Assembly (NCBI GenBank): GCA_947650285.1
Contig: CANTFL010000090.1
Span: 1,240,001 to 1,304,000 of the forward strand
Source: Hyaloperonospora brassicae
Lineage: Eukaryota > Oomycota > Peronosporomycetes > Peronosporales > Peronosporaceae
DNA length: 64,000 bases
Reading direction: 5' to 3'
Shown here one piece after another: positions 31,137 through 41,781 of the stretch (position 1 is its first letter; every line of letters begins with the position of its first letter). The position numbers and the translations under genes were made by a program. Under the pieces are notes generated by a model. That model saw nothing but the letters and a program-made list of their open reading frames with translations. It did no database searches and had not been told where the DNA came from.

Positions 31137-31964
31137 TCGGCCGATCCGTCGGCCACTTCGTCGGTCAATCCGTCCGTCGGGCCGTCGGGCCAACTGGTCG
31201 GTTCAGTCATTAGTGGTCGCGTATCGATTGGTCGAATCAAATTGTGTCGGTTGAACGGTCAAGCGGTCGTAGAATAAGAAGTCGGTCGGGTGAATGTGAA
31301 TCATGGGTCGATGAGTTTACTGGTTGTTCTTTTGTCGTCCGATGATCAACTGATCGGTTGGTTGTTCAATCGTTGTTTACAGTGGTCGGTCGCGGAAGCC
31401 TTAATCAAAGATCGGTCGGTCCTTTAGTGGCCGTTTATTGGTCAGTCCTTTAGTGGCCGTTTATTGGTCGGTCGAGATATAAGCTGGTCATACGTCCGTC
31501 GAATCGTAAATCGCTGGTCCGTTTACGAGTCAGTCGTTGTCAGTCGGTTGGTCTGATAATTGTTCCGACGTTCAGCTGGTCAGTAACTGAACTGGCTGTA
31601 CTACAGTACTGGGTGGAACAACCAGCGAGCGATCACTTGTGATCGGCGGACGTGGCGTACGTAACGCGATAGAACAAGCATTACTTATTGTTTACACGAG
31701 GCAGCAGCAGAAGAAGAGAAACAGAAACGCGGCGGACGGGGGCCGCAGATCGCTTCGCGACCCACGCGACGAGCAAATCGCCGCCACTTTCGTCCTCAGC
31801 GAACGCCATCGCGCTCCCGTTCCACGTCACGCTGCAACTTATACACCGTTTGCGACCCGGTTATGCGCCATCGCTCCCTCCTCTCCTGAAGCCAATGGAC
31901 GCGCTCGGCTCTCGTGTGTCCCATTCATTGTCTCGAGATGTAAATCGCGAGCGGACGTGGTCGT
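31137..31964. repeat. GGTCGGTC-rich low-complexity region and intergenic
   Basis: From about 31137 to 31600 the sequence is dominated by variants of GTCGGTCAG/GGTCGGTC. It includes a duplicated ~27-bp unit (GGTCCTTTAGTGGCCGTTTATT type, about 31417-31470). No gene is seen. It lies in the 3' flank of both EMC4 and the 7TM-INPP4 gene. Confidence 0.7.
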
Positions 31965-34900
31965 CTATGACACGTTGCGGCCACTTGTCTGCGGCGGACA
32001 TCGGTATTCCTCGGGCAGCAGCGATCGCTGCAAGGCGTTAAAGGCAAACACACGTCGGCCAGTATTTTTAAGCGCGTTCTCGATCCGCACGCCCTCGGAA
32101 CGCATGACAGAGACGATCCCGGCCTTCTTTTGCTCGCGGAGACCGTGGTTCTGGACCAGAATGCGTCCCTGCTCCAGCGTGACCGACATGCCGGTGCGGT
32201 CTTTGGCCGACTTGCACACCGTCACGCGACCGCCCGAGATGCGGCGACACAAGTCCGAGCTCAGCTGCAGGATCTCTGGCCGTTTCTTGCGCGCCTGTCG
32301 GCCAGCAGTGCCAATGAGCTTCTCGAGCTCGCCCAGGATGCGGTAGATCTCGTCCCGGGAGAGAGGAGCGGCCGAAGGATCGGCAGCCTGTGGTGTCGAA
32401 GGCGCAAACCCCATGGAGCTGTTGCGCTGGCGTCCGTGCTTTTGACCCGGTGCAGGGACTTGCCGCGCGGACGTGTAGTTGCAGTAGCGATCGCAGTAGC
32501 TGCGCAGGGACTTGAGACTATTGGCGTTGATCACGTCCTGCAGGCGGGTCACGGACGACCCCGTGTTGTTCGCCAGTGTCTGCTTCTCGTTGATCCCTTG
32601 GGTAAACAACACGGGGCATACCTTGATGGGTCGACCGTGACGAAGCGCTTTCGTCAGCTTCCCCTTTCCAAGGCGCAGCTTGATGCGAATGACCAAATGC
32701 GTGAACGGGAACAGTCGATCGACCGACGCTGGCGCGAGCGACTGCACGTTGATCCGCGTGCCGCCAGGTCCACCGAGCAGTCGATGGTTACGCGCCTTGA
32801 TGAACGTACTCAGCAGCCGCTGCCCAACACCGCTGAACGACGACGAGCGAGACGATGTCAAGTGATCCCGTGCCGCGGAGCTCCGATCGGTGCTTTCGAA
32901 ATCCCCGGCGTCCGCAGAGCTTGTTTCAGAGAGTGCGTCATCGACGCTTGTAAACACGTCTACGTCAATCACGCCGCTGATGCCAGCGCAAGCTGTCACA
33001 TTGGTCGAATTGGACGACACGACGGACTCGGACGACTTCAACCGCATGGATGGACGATGCGCCATCTTCGGGTCTCCCTTTCCTTCATCAGCACTGCTGG
33101 TGTCGTGTCGGGAACTGCTGCCACTTGCTTCGGAAGGCTCCGATGACGATGGACTGTGCTTGAATTCCTCCTCGAGATTGTACGAGACAGACCGGTGCGA
33201 CTTGTTACTACTGGCCTCCTCGTCCGTCTCGCCGAGCCCCTCCTGCTCGGTCACCAACACGAAGCGAACGTTCCGCAGCTCGTTCACTGCACCAGCCATG
33301 TCCTCCAGCATACCCGCTTCGTTCCCGTGCGTCGACACTAAACTCTCCACATTAAATAAGAAACCTAGTTTGCTGAGCTGCTTGAGCATGGCGTGGCCTT
33401 GCTCTGGCCGTGCATGCTGCAACGCCAAGTCGAGTTTGCGCGTGAAGGCAGTGACCAGCGCTGCCACGGCTTGTGGGAAGCACACATCCATTCGCTTGCC
33501 AAGGGCCCACTCCATGCCATCAGCTTTCTGCTCATCTTCCGTCCAAAGCGGAGGCTGCTGACATGCAGCCGTCGAGGTCTGTGGTACTCGCACTCGAGGC
33601 TTCAGCTTTGCGTGCTGCTCTTCCAGACCAAAAATACCGCCGTTCTTGAACTTGTACACGTGCGCGGCCATGGCACCCACGGTCACGATGTCGTACACGG
33701 CCGCATTCGCATTGGCGTCGCATAAGTTGTTGCTTCGCATGCTCGTCCGTGCTACTGCGTCCGCATTGCCAACCCACATCTCTTGCAGATGCAGGTTGAT
33801 CGGGAGGAACCGCAGCTGTGCATTCTTCTTCTCTGTGCTGGCTTTGAAGTAGATTTTGCTTTGGTCGCGAAGCACATAGACGCGCCGGAGTTGACGGAGC
33901 AGGTCGACGTACTCCTTCCGCTCGTGACACCGTTGAAGCATCCACTCTCGACAACGATTCAAGTCTCCGTCGTCCTGAATTTGCTGGATCAGGTTTTCGT
34001 AGATGCCACGGTCTGATCCTTTCAGTCGCAAACGGTCGTACGCTTCGAGACGCGCAAGGTCACTCTCAGCAATAAGGAGCTCTTTGGTGCGGTACCGAAT
34101 GATAACCTCCAGGATCTGTCGAGGAATCCAGTTGCTAAAGCGGCTCTCAGCAAGGTCTTCTACCACCAACAAGCCTTGTTCACGAATGTGATACTGCTTG
34201 CTGATGGCCGGTGCCGCAGCGTGGAGACCACCCTCAACGCCGTTAAAGCCGTATTTGGCACCTGCCGACTTCGGAATCACAGTGTTCACCAATAACTTTG
34301 GTGGCGCTGCGTTCGGTCCATAGTGTTTGTACGAGTCCTCTGTAGCAAGAAGCGCCGTTTGCTCAGCCCGCACGCCTGCTGTTGCTAGAGAGCTTGTAGA
34401 CACTGTGAACTCGGCGACCACTTTCAGACTATGAGGCATCACACAGGACCCTAAGTTCAACTCAGACATACTTCCTCCCGAGTCGATGTCCCCGGATTCC
34501 GGTGACTCCATCTCAAACAGCTCGTCAATCACCCGCGAGCTTTGGAAACCGTTAAACGCCTCCGTCTCGACCAGCGACGAGTCCAGTGTGTATTGGCTAT
34601 CGCCGTCGTCGTCGTCATAGTCGCGACTACTTTGCGTACGTTCAATAGCAGCCAACACGTCAGCAGCAGTCATTTCAGAATGATGCTCGTGGTTCACGGA
34701 AACAGGAGCTGAGTTGAGCGCATACACCACCATGCGAATCTTTTCGGCACAAGTACCGACAGGGATGCGTGGTACTGACAGGAATGTGTACACGTATCGT
34801 TGTTGGTGGGACTGTGCGATTGAACCTAAATCCTTCACGTTTGCCATGACCGTATCAGTATTGCTGATCTGCCGCCATGCAGACGGCAAACTATCTCGTC

Positions 34901-37673
34901 CATCTTCAACTTCCAATCGCTGTATGGCAATGAAGCAGCCATGCGGAAAATACTCGTTCATTTCTAGCGACATGGAGAGACCGATGTAATCGCCAGTAGG
35001 TGAGATCGTCGAATTCTTCAGCGAAAGCCTACTCGACAACGCATCGACCGTAGTTGCTCCTCCACTTGCCACAATCCCTTCAATCTTTTCCAACGAAGAT
35101 TCCGTCCACCGATCCACTGTACTGAACGTGAAGCTGGGCGTTCGGATCTCCGCGTAGGCCGACTCCGACAAAGGACTGCAGTCGCTGGGCACTTCGTGAC
35201 TAGCGTCACGCAGGGACTGCGCGGTAGCATTCCATTGCAAAAAGATCAAACAGCACGGAGGAATGGAGCACGGCAACCAAACCGTAAAGATGTAAAACCA
35301 AGGGTACGCGATCCCGTGCGTAGTGCGCGAAATAATCTGAACAACCCATGAGAGAAGATACACGAGCGTGACGATGCCGATGAGTGTATAGTATAGACGC
35401 AAAGCCTTTACCAAAACAACTTCATGAGGACCCGACGCATTACCCAGCAACAACTTGCCACGACGCATGACCATCATACCCAATGCCATCACTACAAACG
35501 TCAGCACGAGAAAGATGCCATAAGTGACGGAAGTAGACGCCAGGAAAAAACTATGGTCATCTTCAGCGTAGCATGCCCACAGATAGCCTTGGATTTCGGA
35601 AAAGACGGTAGCAGACGTGTCGGCATCTTTATTGCACTGCTGGTATGCGAGTGTCGTGATATCGTTCTCAGAGTCGTACACACGCGAAATCAGTGTCTGG
35701 TAAGTGAGTAAGTAGCAAACCTGGAGCGCGTAGAAAAGCATGTTCAGCACAACGAACGCCACAGACGTCGTAAACTTCGGCAGCTTTCGTAGACGTAAAC
35801 TCAGCACAGTTCCCCAGTGAAAGCACACGGCTGTCAGCATCGTAAACGTGAAGCACAAATACACGTGCATGATGTAAAAGTACGTGCTACTATGCCTGAA
35901 AAGCCAGACCAAGTTGTTCAAAATGGCTGTGGCTAATGCCAGCACAGTACAGATCGCTGTAATATCGGTCCAAATGGAGCCCAGCGAAAATGACAGCCCG
36001 TTTTTCCGAATTGCTACAGTGCAAAATGCTAGCGATCCCACGAGTACGACCATTGTGACGTAATTGTACGGGCTGGCAGTAGCACCCGATGACAGGTAGA
36101 CTGAAATGGCCGAGATCGTCCCATCGATAATCAACAGATCTTGGGAATTGCGGACGTTTATCGTGATGGCATCCAGTCCTGAGTAAGCTACGGACGGGTT
36201 TTTCACCGTATCCACACCGAGGCTAACCCAGCCGATCGGGAAAGGTTCTTCGGCCACCAGTGTCCACGAGTTATCCAAAGACGAGTACGACGAGGACTTG
36301 AAGTTATTAACCTTGCTGTCTGCTGTCTCGGCACTCAAGGCTACCAAAGCAGGAAAATCATTGTCGATAGAAGACACTGGACGATGAGCGTCCCAGAACC
36401 ACGTCGCATCAGCATTGAATCCCCACTTGGATCCAAATCGGACCGTGATGGAGCTATCCTGTGGGATATTAGCTTCCGTGTAGAAAGTGAGACTGGCATT
36501 GCCAGAATTGCCTGGATAGATATTTTCTGGATAGAACGAACCGCTTGAGAGCTTTGCACTCGTCAAGTCGGTGACTCGGACGTACGTGTCGAATACCGTA
36601 TTTTCCGTGTCATTGAAAATGAAAAACACCGGCGTGAGGTTCGAGTTTGTCGAGTACGTCGCGTTACTCGAGAGCCTGCCGCTATCATTGATTCCCGTTG
36701 GCGTCACCACGCCATCGAACGTAAACACAAACGTCTCGTTCGTCCGAAAGTCTTCCGTTATGTCAACCGTCAAGTACGTCCGATTTTCGTTCAAAAAAGT
36801 CGACACCTCGCACGTCGTGCTCTGTCGCTCAGCCTGAGCCAACGCGTTGAGTGGTCGTGCCAATTGACACGAGCATCCTTCTGTAAACGTAAAGCCAGGG
36901 GGACTGGCCAGCATAATTTGATGTACCGTGTAGATCTGTCCATCCATTCCGTCGGGGTAAAACACATCTAAAAAGTCCGTGGGCGCCACACTGACGCCGA
37001 ACGTACCGTTCACTTGTCCAGGCGAATTGTTTTCAATGCCGCGCCAGACATTCGAGTCCAGCACAAGTCCATTGCAGCATTCATCGGTGCACGTCCACTC
37101 GTAGCCCGTTGTGTAGAACCAGAGGTCCTGGCCAGTGCAAAATGGCTGTTTCGTCGCGTCGTGCTGACACGTGGGGAAAGCCACGCACGGGTACCACGCT
37201 TGCCGGTTCTGTGCCTTGCGTCCGCTGTACTCACAGCACGGCAGGCCACTGCATTCCCCATGTGCCGTCCCAAACAGGTCGCGCGGCTGCTGTTCGTTGC
37301 AACAAACCAGCGACAAGTCGGGGTCGCCTCCAGCCAAGATCGCGCTCGGAGCAGACGCAGACGACGTGCTCGCCACGCAGCACGGCGAGCAGTCGTCGGC
37401 CACAGTCGTCGGTCCTGCCACTGCATTCGACATGGACGCCAATGTACCACTCGACTGTGCCTGTATCCTGTCCACGACGAGCACTGCCGTCAGCACTGCC
37501 AGCAATTCCTGTGGTCTCCGTCTCCTGCGCATCGCTGCTTTCGCTGCTATTGCTGCTGCTACTATTGCTATTGCTATTGCTACGGCTTCTGGTCGCCGTC
37601 GTTGCCCCGGAAGTCCCGTCGACGTATCGATACGCGACGAGTGGCGAGCGACTGCACGCGCTGTGTACTTCAC
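31965..37673 (-). CDS. Seven-transmembrane receptor fused to INPP4-type inositol 4-phosphatase
   Basis: A single intron-free frame of 1902 codons. Met48 (37532) may be the true start, since it begins a signal peptide (MRRRRRPQELLAVLTAVLVV...). Residues ~70-530 are a Cys-rich, N-glycosylation-rich ectodomain. About 535-815 hold seven hydrophobic helices, from YVTMVVLVGSLAF to WFYIFTVWLPCSIPPCCLIF. A C2-like segment follows (ISMSLEMNEYFPHGCFIAIQRL, about 900). Then come INPP4 signatures: LPINLHLQEMWV and, near residue 1819, VTVCKSAKDRTGMSVT, the CX5R phosphatase loop with the CKSAKDRT sequence of INPP4A/B, followed by MRSEG and AFNALQ as in that family. It should dephosphorylate PtdIns(3,4)P2 at the membrane under 7TM control. 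The catalytic Cys and Arg are present. Confidence 0.88.
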   Translation of the reverse strand: MKYTARAVARHSSRIDTSTGLPGQRRRPEAVAIAIAIVAAAIAAKAAMRRRRRPQELLAVLTAVLVVDRIQAQSSGTLASMSNAVAGPTTVADDCSPCCVASTSSASAPSAILAGGDPDLSLVCCNEQQPRDLFGTAHGECSGLPCCEYSGRKAQNRQAWYPCVAFPTCQHDATKQPFCTGQDLWFYTTGYEWTCTDECCNGLVLDSNVWRGIENNSPGQVNGTFGVSVAPTDFLDVFYPDGMDGQIYTVHQIMLASPPGFTFTEGCSCQLARPLNALAQAERQSTTCEVSTFLNENRTYLTVDITEDFRTNETFVFTFDGVVTPTGINDSGRLSSNATYSTNSNLTPVFFIFNDTENTVFDTYVRVTDLTSAKLSSGSFYPENIYPGNSGNASLTFYTEANIPQDSSITVRFGSKWGFNADATWFWDAHRPVSSIDNDFPALVALSAETADSKVNNFKSSSYSSLDNSWTLVAEEPFPIGWVSLGVDTVKNPSVAYSGLDAITINVRNSQDLLIIDGTISAISVYLSSGATASPYNYVTMVVLVGSLAFCTVAIRKNGLSFSLGSIWTDITAICTVLALATAILNNLVWLFRHSSTYFYIMHVYLCFTFTMLTAVCFHWGTVLSLRLRKLPKFTTSVAFVVLNMLFYALQVCYLLTYQTLISRVYDSENDITTLAYQQCNKDADTSATVFSEIQGYLWACYAEDDHSFFLASTSVTYGIFLVLTFVVMALGMMVMRRGKLLLGNASGPHEVVLVKALRLYYTLIGIVTLVYLLSWVVQIISRTTHGIAYPWFYIFTVWLPCSIPPCCLIFLQWNATAQSLRDASHEVPSDCSPLSESAYAEIRTPSFTFSTVDRWTESSLEKIEGIVASGGATTVDALSSRLSLKNSTISPTGDYIGLSMSLEMNEYFPHGCFIAIQRLEVEDGRDSLPSAWRQISNTDTVMANVKDLGSIAQSHQQRYVYTFLSVPRIPVGTCAEKIRMVVYALNSAPVSVNHEHHSEMTAADVLAAIERTQSSRDYDDDDGDSQYTLDSSLVETEAFNGFQSSRVIDELFEMESPESGDIDSGGSMSELNLGSCVMPHSLKVVAEFTVSTSSLATAGVRAEQTALLATEDSYKHYGPNAAPPKLLVNTVIPKSAGAKYGFNGVEGGLHAAAPAISKQYHIREQGLLVVEDLAESRFSNWIPRQILEVIIRYRTKELLIAESDLARLEAYDRLRLKGSDRGIYENLIQQIQDDGDLNRCREWMLQRCHERKEYVDLLRQLRRVYVLRDQSKIYFKASTEKKNAQLRFLPINLHLQEMWVGNADAVARTSMRSNNLCDANANAAVYDIVTVGAMAAHVYKFKNGGIFGLEEQHAKLKPRVRVPQTSTAACQQPPLWTEDEQKADGMEWALGKRMDVCFPQAVAALVTAFTRKLDLALQHARPEQGHAMLKQLSKLGFLFNVESLVSTHGNEAGMLEDMAGAVNELRNVRFVLVTEQEGLGETDEEASSNKSHRSVSYNLEEEFKHSPSSSEPSEASGSSSRHDTSSADEGKGDPKMAHRPSMRLKSSESVVSSNSTNVTACAGISGVIDVDVFTSVDDALSETSSADAGDFESTDRSSAARDHLTSSRSSSFSGVGQRLLSTFIKARNHRLLGGPGGTRINVQSLAPASVDRLFPFTHLVIRIKLRLGKGKLTKALRHGRPIKVCPVLFTQGINEKQTLANNTGSSVTRLQDVINANSLKSLRSYCDRYCNYTSARQVPAPGQKHGRQRNSSMGFAPSTPQAADPSAAPLSRDEIYRILGELEKLIGTAGRQARKKRPEILQLSSDLCRRISGGRVTVCKSAKDRTGMSVTLEQGRILVQNHGLREQKKAGIVSVMRSEGVRIENALKNTGRRVFAFNALQRSLLPEEYRCPPQTSGRNVS

Positions 37674-38794
37674 TCCGGCGCTGGCCGGCGCTCTGCTGGC
37701 ACGCGCACTCGCCTCACAAAAGGCGGACCGCGGCAGCGTCGAGGAAGGAAGTGCTGGCGGTGATGACTGTCGTCGGTCGTCGTCGATATGCAGCGCTGTG
37801 CGCGTTTGTCGAATTTCGGAAATACCGGCTGTTCACTGGCTGTTTGTATGCTTCGCGGCTCGACGTTTCGAGCCGCGTCAAACGAGCAGGTCCCGTCGTG
37901 ACGCGAGCGGACAGAGCCAGGCCGCGTTCCACCGCGACAGCAGGGGTCTGCGTAGACGCCGTGGGGCAGCGGTTTTGACGGGGAGTCGAGTTTCACGAGG
38001 CAAAACCACAGGGAAAATGCGCTTCGTAGCTGCTCGGAAGGCCAATGTATGCGCTTCCACAGGTTTCTGTCCCACGAATCCGTTCAGAGCCAGTAACCGA
38101 CTCCATTGATACATTTCTGACCGGGCAAGTGTCGGGTCGTACTTGCTTGCACAATGCCACGCCGTCCGTGGCTCGACGGTCTGCTTGCTGTCAGTTTGCG
38201 TGGCTGTCTGACTGTTTGTTCGTCCCTTGGCCTGCACGTATTTCGTGTGACGAGTGTCTTGCAAGTGCTTGTTCGCACGACGGCAGCTCGACGCTCGACA
38301 GGAACAACATGACAGAGACCTTAGACAGGATCGGCAATCAACAAGGGAAGCGCTGAAGCACAGACCGACCGGTTGACAGATTGACAGACAGACAGACCGA
38401 CGCGGACGACCTTTTGGTGAGTATATCTTGGTGCGATGTGGTTCAATGCTGCTGTAAGCCGTCAGCGAAGTAACGGTACGCACCATTATGCGATCGTTCG
38501 TGCACTAGTTGGGTCAGCTGTACGTACCTCATGCTCGCGAATAACCGGACCTCGTGCGACACCCGACACCCGCGTTACCGCCCGCTTTATGACCGTACGA
38601 CAAACGACTCGAGTCGTTTGCTGCAAATCACAACCCATCCAGCTGCCTGCTCTCTGGTCGTCGTTGAGAAAATAGGCCAATGGATTCATTTGTGTCCACA
38701 CCACGACGCGGAAGTCGTAGGAGACTGTGGGTGCGCTCGTGTGGGTGAGTTTGAGAGTGCACTTTTCCACAGATACGCACAAGATACCGTTGTC
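37674..38794. other. Divergent intergenic region
   Basis: About 1.1 kb lies between the 7TM-INPP4 gene (-) and legumain (+). Open frames here are upstream extensions or shadows. I see no separate gene or repeat. Confidence 0.5.
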
Positions 38795-40243
38795 ATGATC
38801 GCGATACCTGTCGGGTTGCGCTCCGTCGTCGTCGTCGTCGTCGGTATGGTCATGATCAATGCCGTCTCTGCAGAGCACTGGGCAGTTATCGTCGCGGGAT
38901 CGACTGGCTACAGCAACTACCGGCACCAGTCGGACGCCTGTCACGCGTACCACGTCGTGCGGCGGCACGGCATTCCAGCAGAGAACGTGGTGCTCATGAT
39001 GTACGACGACGTGGCGTGGCACGAGAGCAATCCGTACCCTGGCCAGCTCTTCAATCGACCCGCGCCCGAGCACGTGTCACACGTGACAGAGCAGTCGGTG
39101 GTGGACGACGTGTACAAGGGCTGCAATATCGACTTTCGGGGCGAGGACGTGACGCCCGAGATGTTTGTGAACGTCCTCACGGGGAACCGCTCGGGTGCGT
39201 TGAAACACAAGAAGGTGCTTGCAAGTCACGCCGACGACCGCGTGTTTGTCAACTTTGTTGACCACGGGTCACGTGGCAACGTCTACTTTCCCCACATGAA
39301 GCCGCTGTCAGCTGCGAAGCTGAAGCAAGCAATGCAGACCATGTACGATACACACATGTACAAGGAGCTCGTGTTGTACATGGAAGCCTGTGAGTCCGGG
39401 TCCATGTTCTCGGACAGGTTCCTGAAGCGCATCAATGCGTTCGTGACGACAGCGGCAAACGGCTTTGAGTCTTCGTGGGCGACGTACTGCCCTCCGCTTG
39501 ACGAGGTGCATGGCAAGTCAATAGGTTCGTGCCTCGGCGACATGTACTCGGTGAACTGGATGGAAGACAGCGACCTCACGGATCTGTCAGGTGAGACGTT
39601 GACGACGCAGTTTCATCGCGTGAAGAACGAGACAGCCAAGAGCCACGTGAAGGCGTTTGGATCGTCGAAGCTGAGCCACGAGATTGTTGGCAACTATCAG
39701 TCTACGTACGACAAGGGCGCGAACGATGTTGAATCTAGCAGCGAAGACACTAGTGACCCGCGCTTAAATACGGCAACGACTGATGTGTCATTGGCTCACA
39801 AGAGTGCGGTGGATGCACGGGACGTGGATCTTGTTGTGGCATTCTACCGCTATCTACGAGCGGCACCTGGAAACAGTCGACACGAATGTGCAGCTGAATT
39901 GACTGCAGCGATTGCAGCTCGAGAAGCTGCGGACAAAGTGTTTGAGACGATTCGCGCGCTGTACGAGCAACAGACGAAAGTGCCGTTGGTGCAAGTGGAA
40001 GAGGCCGAGAATGTCGAGTGTCACGAGCAAGTCACGCGCGCGTTCGAGGTCCATTGCGCCTTTATGGGCGGACTCAGTAGCTACAGTCTCAAGTACGCTG
40101 GAACGTTCCTGGATCTGTGCGAATCAGAGCTCACTGTAAGTGCTGCAGTGGCCGTGGTCCGCGAAGCTTGCGCGGTCACGAAGCGTCCTGGCTTTGTGCC
40201 GACGAGTGGTGTAGTTGACACCAACGTCGTGACGCTGAGCTGA
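38795..40243 (+). CDS. Legumain-type asparaginyl endopeptidase (peptidase family C13)
   Basis: From ATG 38795 there are 482 residues, in the normal range for legumains. The frame is open 88 codons further upstream, but this Met starts a signal peptide (MIAIPVGLRSVVVVVVGMVM...AVSA). The mature start AEHWAVIVAGSTGYSNYRHQSDACHAY is the typical C13 opening. The catalytic His lies in NFVDHGSRGN (about residue 157) and the catalytic Cys in YMEACESGSM (about residue 199). Both are intact. The C-terminal ~150 residues are the usual prodomain-like helical region (legumain stabilisation domain). It is a secreted or vacuolar cysteine protease cutting after Asn. In a pathogen it may act outside the cell; that is inference. 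The gene converges with the ankyrin gene. Confidence 0.93.
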   Translation: MIAIPVGLRSVVVVVVGMVMINAVSAEHWAVIVAGSTGYSNYRHQSDACHAYHVVRRHGIPAENVVLMMYDDVAWHESNPYPGQLFNRPAPEHVSHVTEQSVVDDVYKGCNIDFRGEDVTPEMFVNVLTGNRSGALKHKKVLASHADDRVFVNFVDHGSRGNVYFPHMKPLSAAKLKQAMQTMYDTHMYKELVLYMEACESGSMFSDRFLKRINAFVTTAANGFESSWATYCPPLDEVHGKSIGSCLGDMYSVNWMEDSDLTDLSGETLTTQFHRVKNETAKSHVKAFGSSKLSHEIVGNYQSTYDKGANDVESSSEDTSDPRLNTATTDVSLAHKSAVDARDVDLVVAFYRYLRAAPGNSRHECAAELTAAIAAREAADKVFETIRALYEQQTKVPLVQVEEAENVECHEQVTRAFEVHCAFMGGLSSYSLKYAGTFLDLCESELTVSAAVAVVREACAVTKRPGFVPTSGVVDTNVVTLS

Positions 40244-40753
40244 CCGACTGCGGGCAAACAAACGGGTGGACACGAGAAGCCGACGCTTTGGCCGTGGGGC
40301 AGCAGAGGGTTTTTCTAGTCGGCACATTACTTTTGTACACGCGTCAGTAAGAGTGTGCGAGGAGTGAAACGAACTCCTCATGTATGTGTATGTCATCCGT
40401 CCACAATGATACTTCAATGATATAATGAGCCTGAACCGTGTGACAGCGGGCCGTGTCGATAAATTCTTGCTGAGTGAACGAACAATATCAAGTAGTATCG
40501 GCCTTATCACGTGACCGTCAGCCAGCAATTGCATGGCGGTCGAGTCGTGGGCTTAAGTAGGCACTGCGAGACGAATCACGTGGTAGAGCAGCAAGTCCTC
40601 GAAAGCGCCAACACAGCATCCGCAGCGCCAGAGACACAGCCGTGACATCGTCCAAACAGTTTGCGATGGCACAGCACGGGTGTCGGAAAGAGCCTGCCGC
40701 TCTGCTACGTAATGTCCACCACGGTCACCGAAAACCGCTCACACTGCCTCCAG
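40244..40753. other. Convergent 3' intergenic region
   Basis: 510 bp between the stops of legumain and the ankyrin gene. No gene seen; shared terminator or polyadenylation sequence is expected but I cannot single one out. Confidence 0.5.
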
Positions 40754-41440
40754 CTAGCAAGGAGCACTTGCTGCTTCGTTTTCGCCGTTCCAAGCGCTCG
40801 TGTCCTCGTCCGCCATAGTCGTGTCGGACTTGTCGGCGCCCCGGTCCGCGTACATCGCCATGAGCTCTTCGTTCTCGTCTTGGATCGCAACATCGTAGGG
40901 CTGTGCACACGCCAATAGATAGACCCACCGCATAACACGCACGTCAATCGTGTCGTCAGTGCCACCAAAAGACAGATCCACTCATACACACAACTCCGCA
41001 CCGTCCGCCCGTCAGCATTGCGTGCATTCAAGTCCGCTCCAGCTTCCAGCAGCAGCGTCGCGCACTCCACTGTCTCGCACAAATGCAGGGGCGTGTCCCC
41101 ATCGTTGTCGCCTGTACTGAAATCGTAAGTATCATAACTCCACGCGCGCCAAAGCTTATCGTATGCTGTCCACGTACCCAGCTGGAGATCCGCTCCGCGA
41201 GCCAACAGGAACCCCACGAGCTCCATGTGGCTGTAACTTACCGCCGCTTGCCTACCCATTCACCTCGTTAGCTCGTTGCACCACATGCCTACAGCCACGT
41301 TACATAGTCACACGATAGATGCAATACAAGGCCGTGTATCCGTTCTCGTCCTTGGCATTGACATCCCCTCCGCTGGCCAAAAACGCCGTGACGCTTTCCA
41401 AGTCGCCGTCACTTGCTGCGGTCCATACATTTTCGCTCAT
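40754..41440 (-). CDS. Small ankyrin-repeat protein, four exons
   Basis: Exon 1 starts at ATG 41440 (MSENVWTAASDGDLESV...DENGYTALY). Exon 2 ends at 41178 (AVSYSHMELVGFLLARGADLQLG). Exon 3 is 41111-41002 (DNDGDTPLHLCETVECATLL...NADGRT). Exon 4 is 40900-40754 (PYDVAIQDENEELMAMYADRGAD to the stop). Introns 2 (41112-41177) and 3 (40901-41001) give clean in-frame joins. The exon 1/2 boundary near 41240-41320 is uncertain: GTAACG...TAG with a CTAAC branch site is one workable solution. About 150 residues with three to four ankyrin repeats form a protein-binding scaffold. No partner can be named. Confidence 0.8.
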
Positions 41441-41781
41441 TTTGACGAAATGGGTACGTAACTCAACTGGTTCGCTCGCTGGTCGAGTCGAAGACTATAC
41501 TCAGATGCAGCCAATCGGAGACACAGCAAATCGGAGCCGGTCGTCGTTCGTGCGCTAACATCGGGTGGAGATGTTGCACGGGGGCTCAACAGCGCAAGCG
41601 ATAAAAGAGGGACAACTCGACAGCCAAATTGATTGCAACGCTTTTATGCCAAAGGCGTTTCCAATTAGTGATATTTATGCCATCATCGCCAACCAGAGCG
41701 AATGCCATTCCGGTGCAACGTGGTGGTACACCATTGCATTGTGATACAATTCAGGAACAAGGACCGAATGTTGTCGAGCCA

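Noticed and set aside
32130..33146. 338-codon open frame on the + strand opposite the 7TM-INPP4 gene
   Set aside because: It is the complement of a strongly supported GC-rich coding frame, has no domain and no promoter context. Other + strand frames at 31639, 32890, 37014, 37109 and 37171 are rejected for the same reason.
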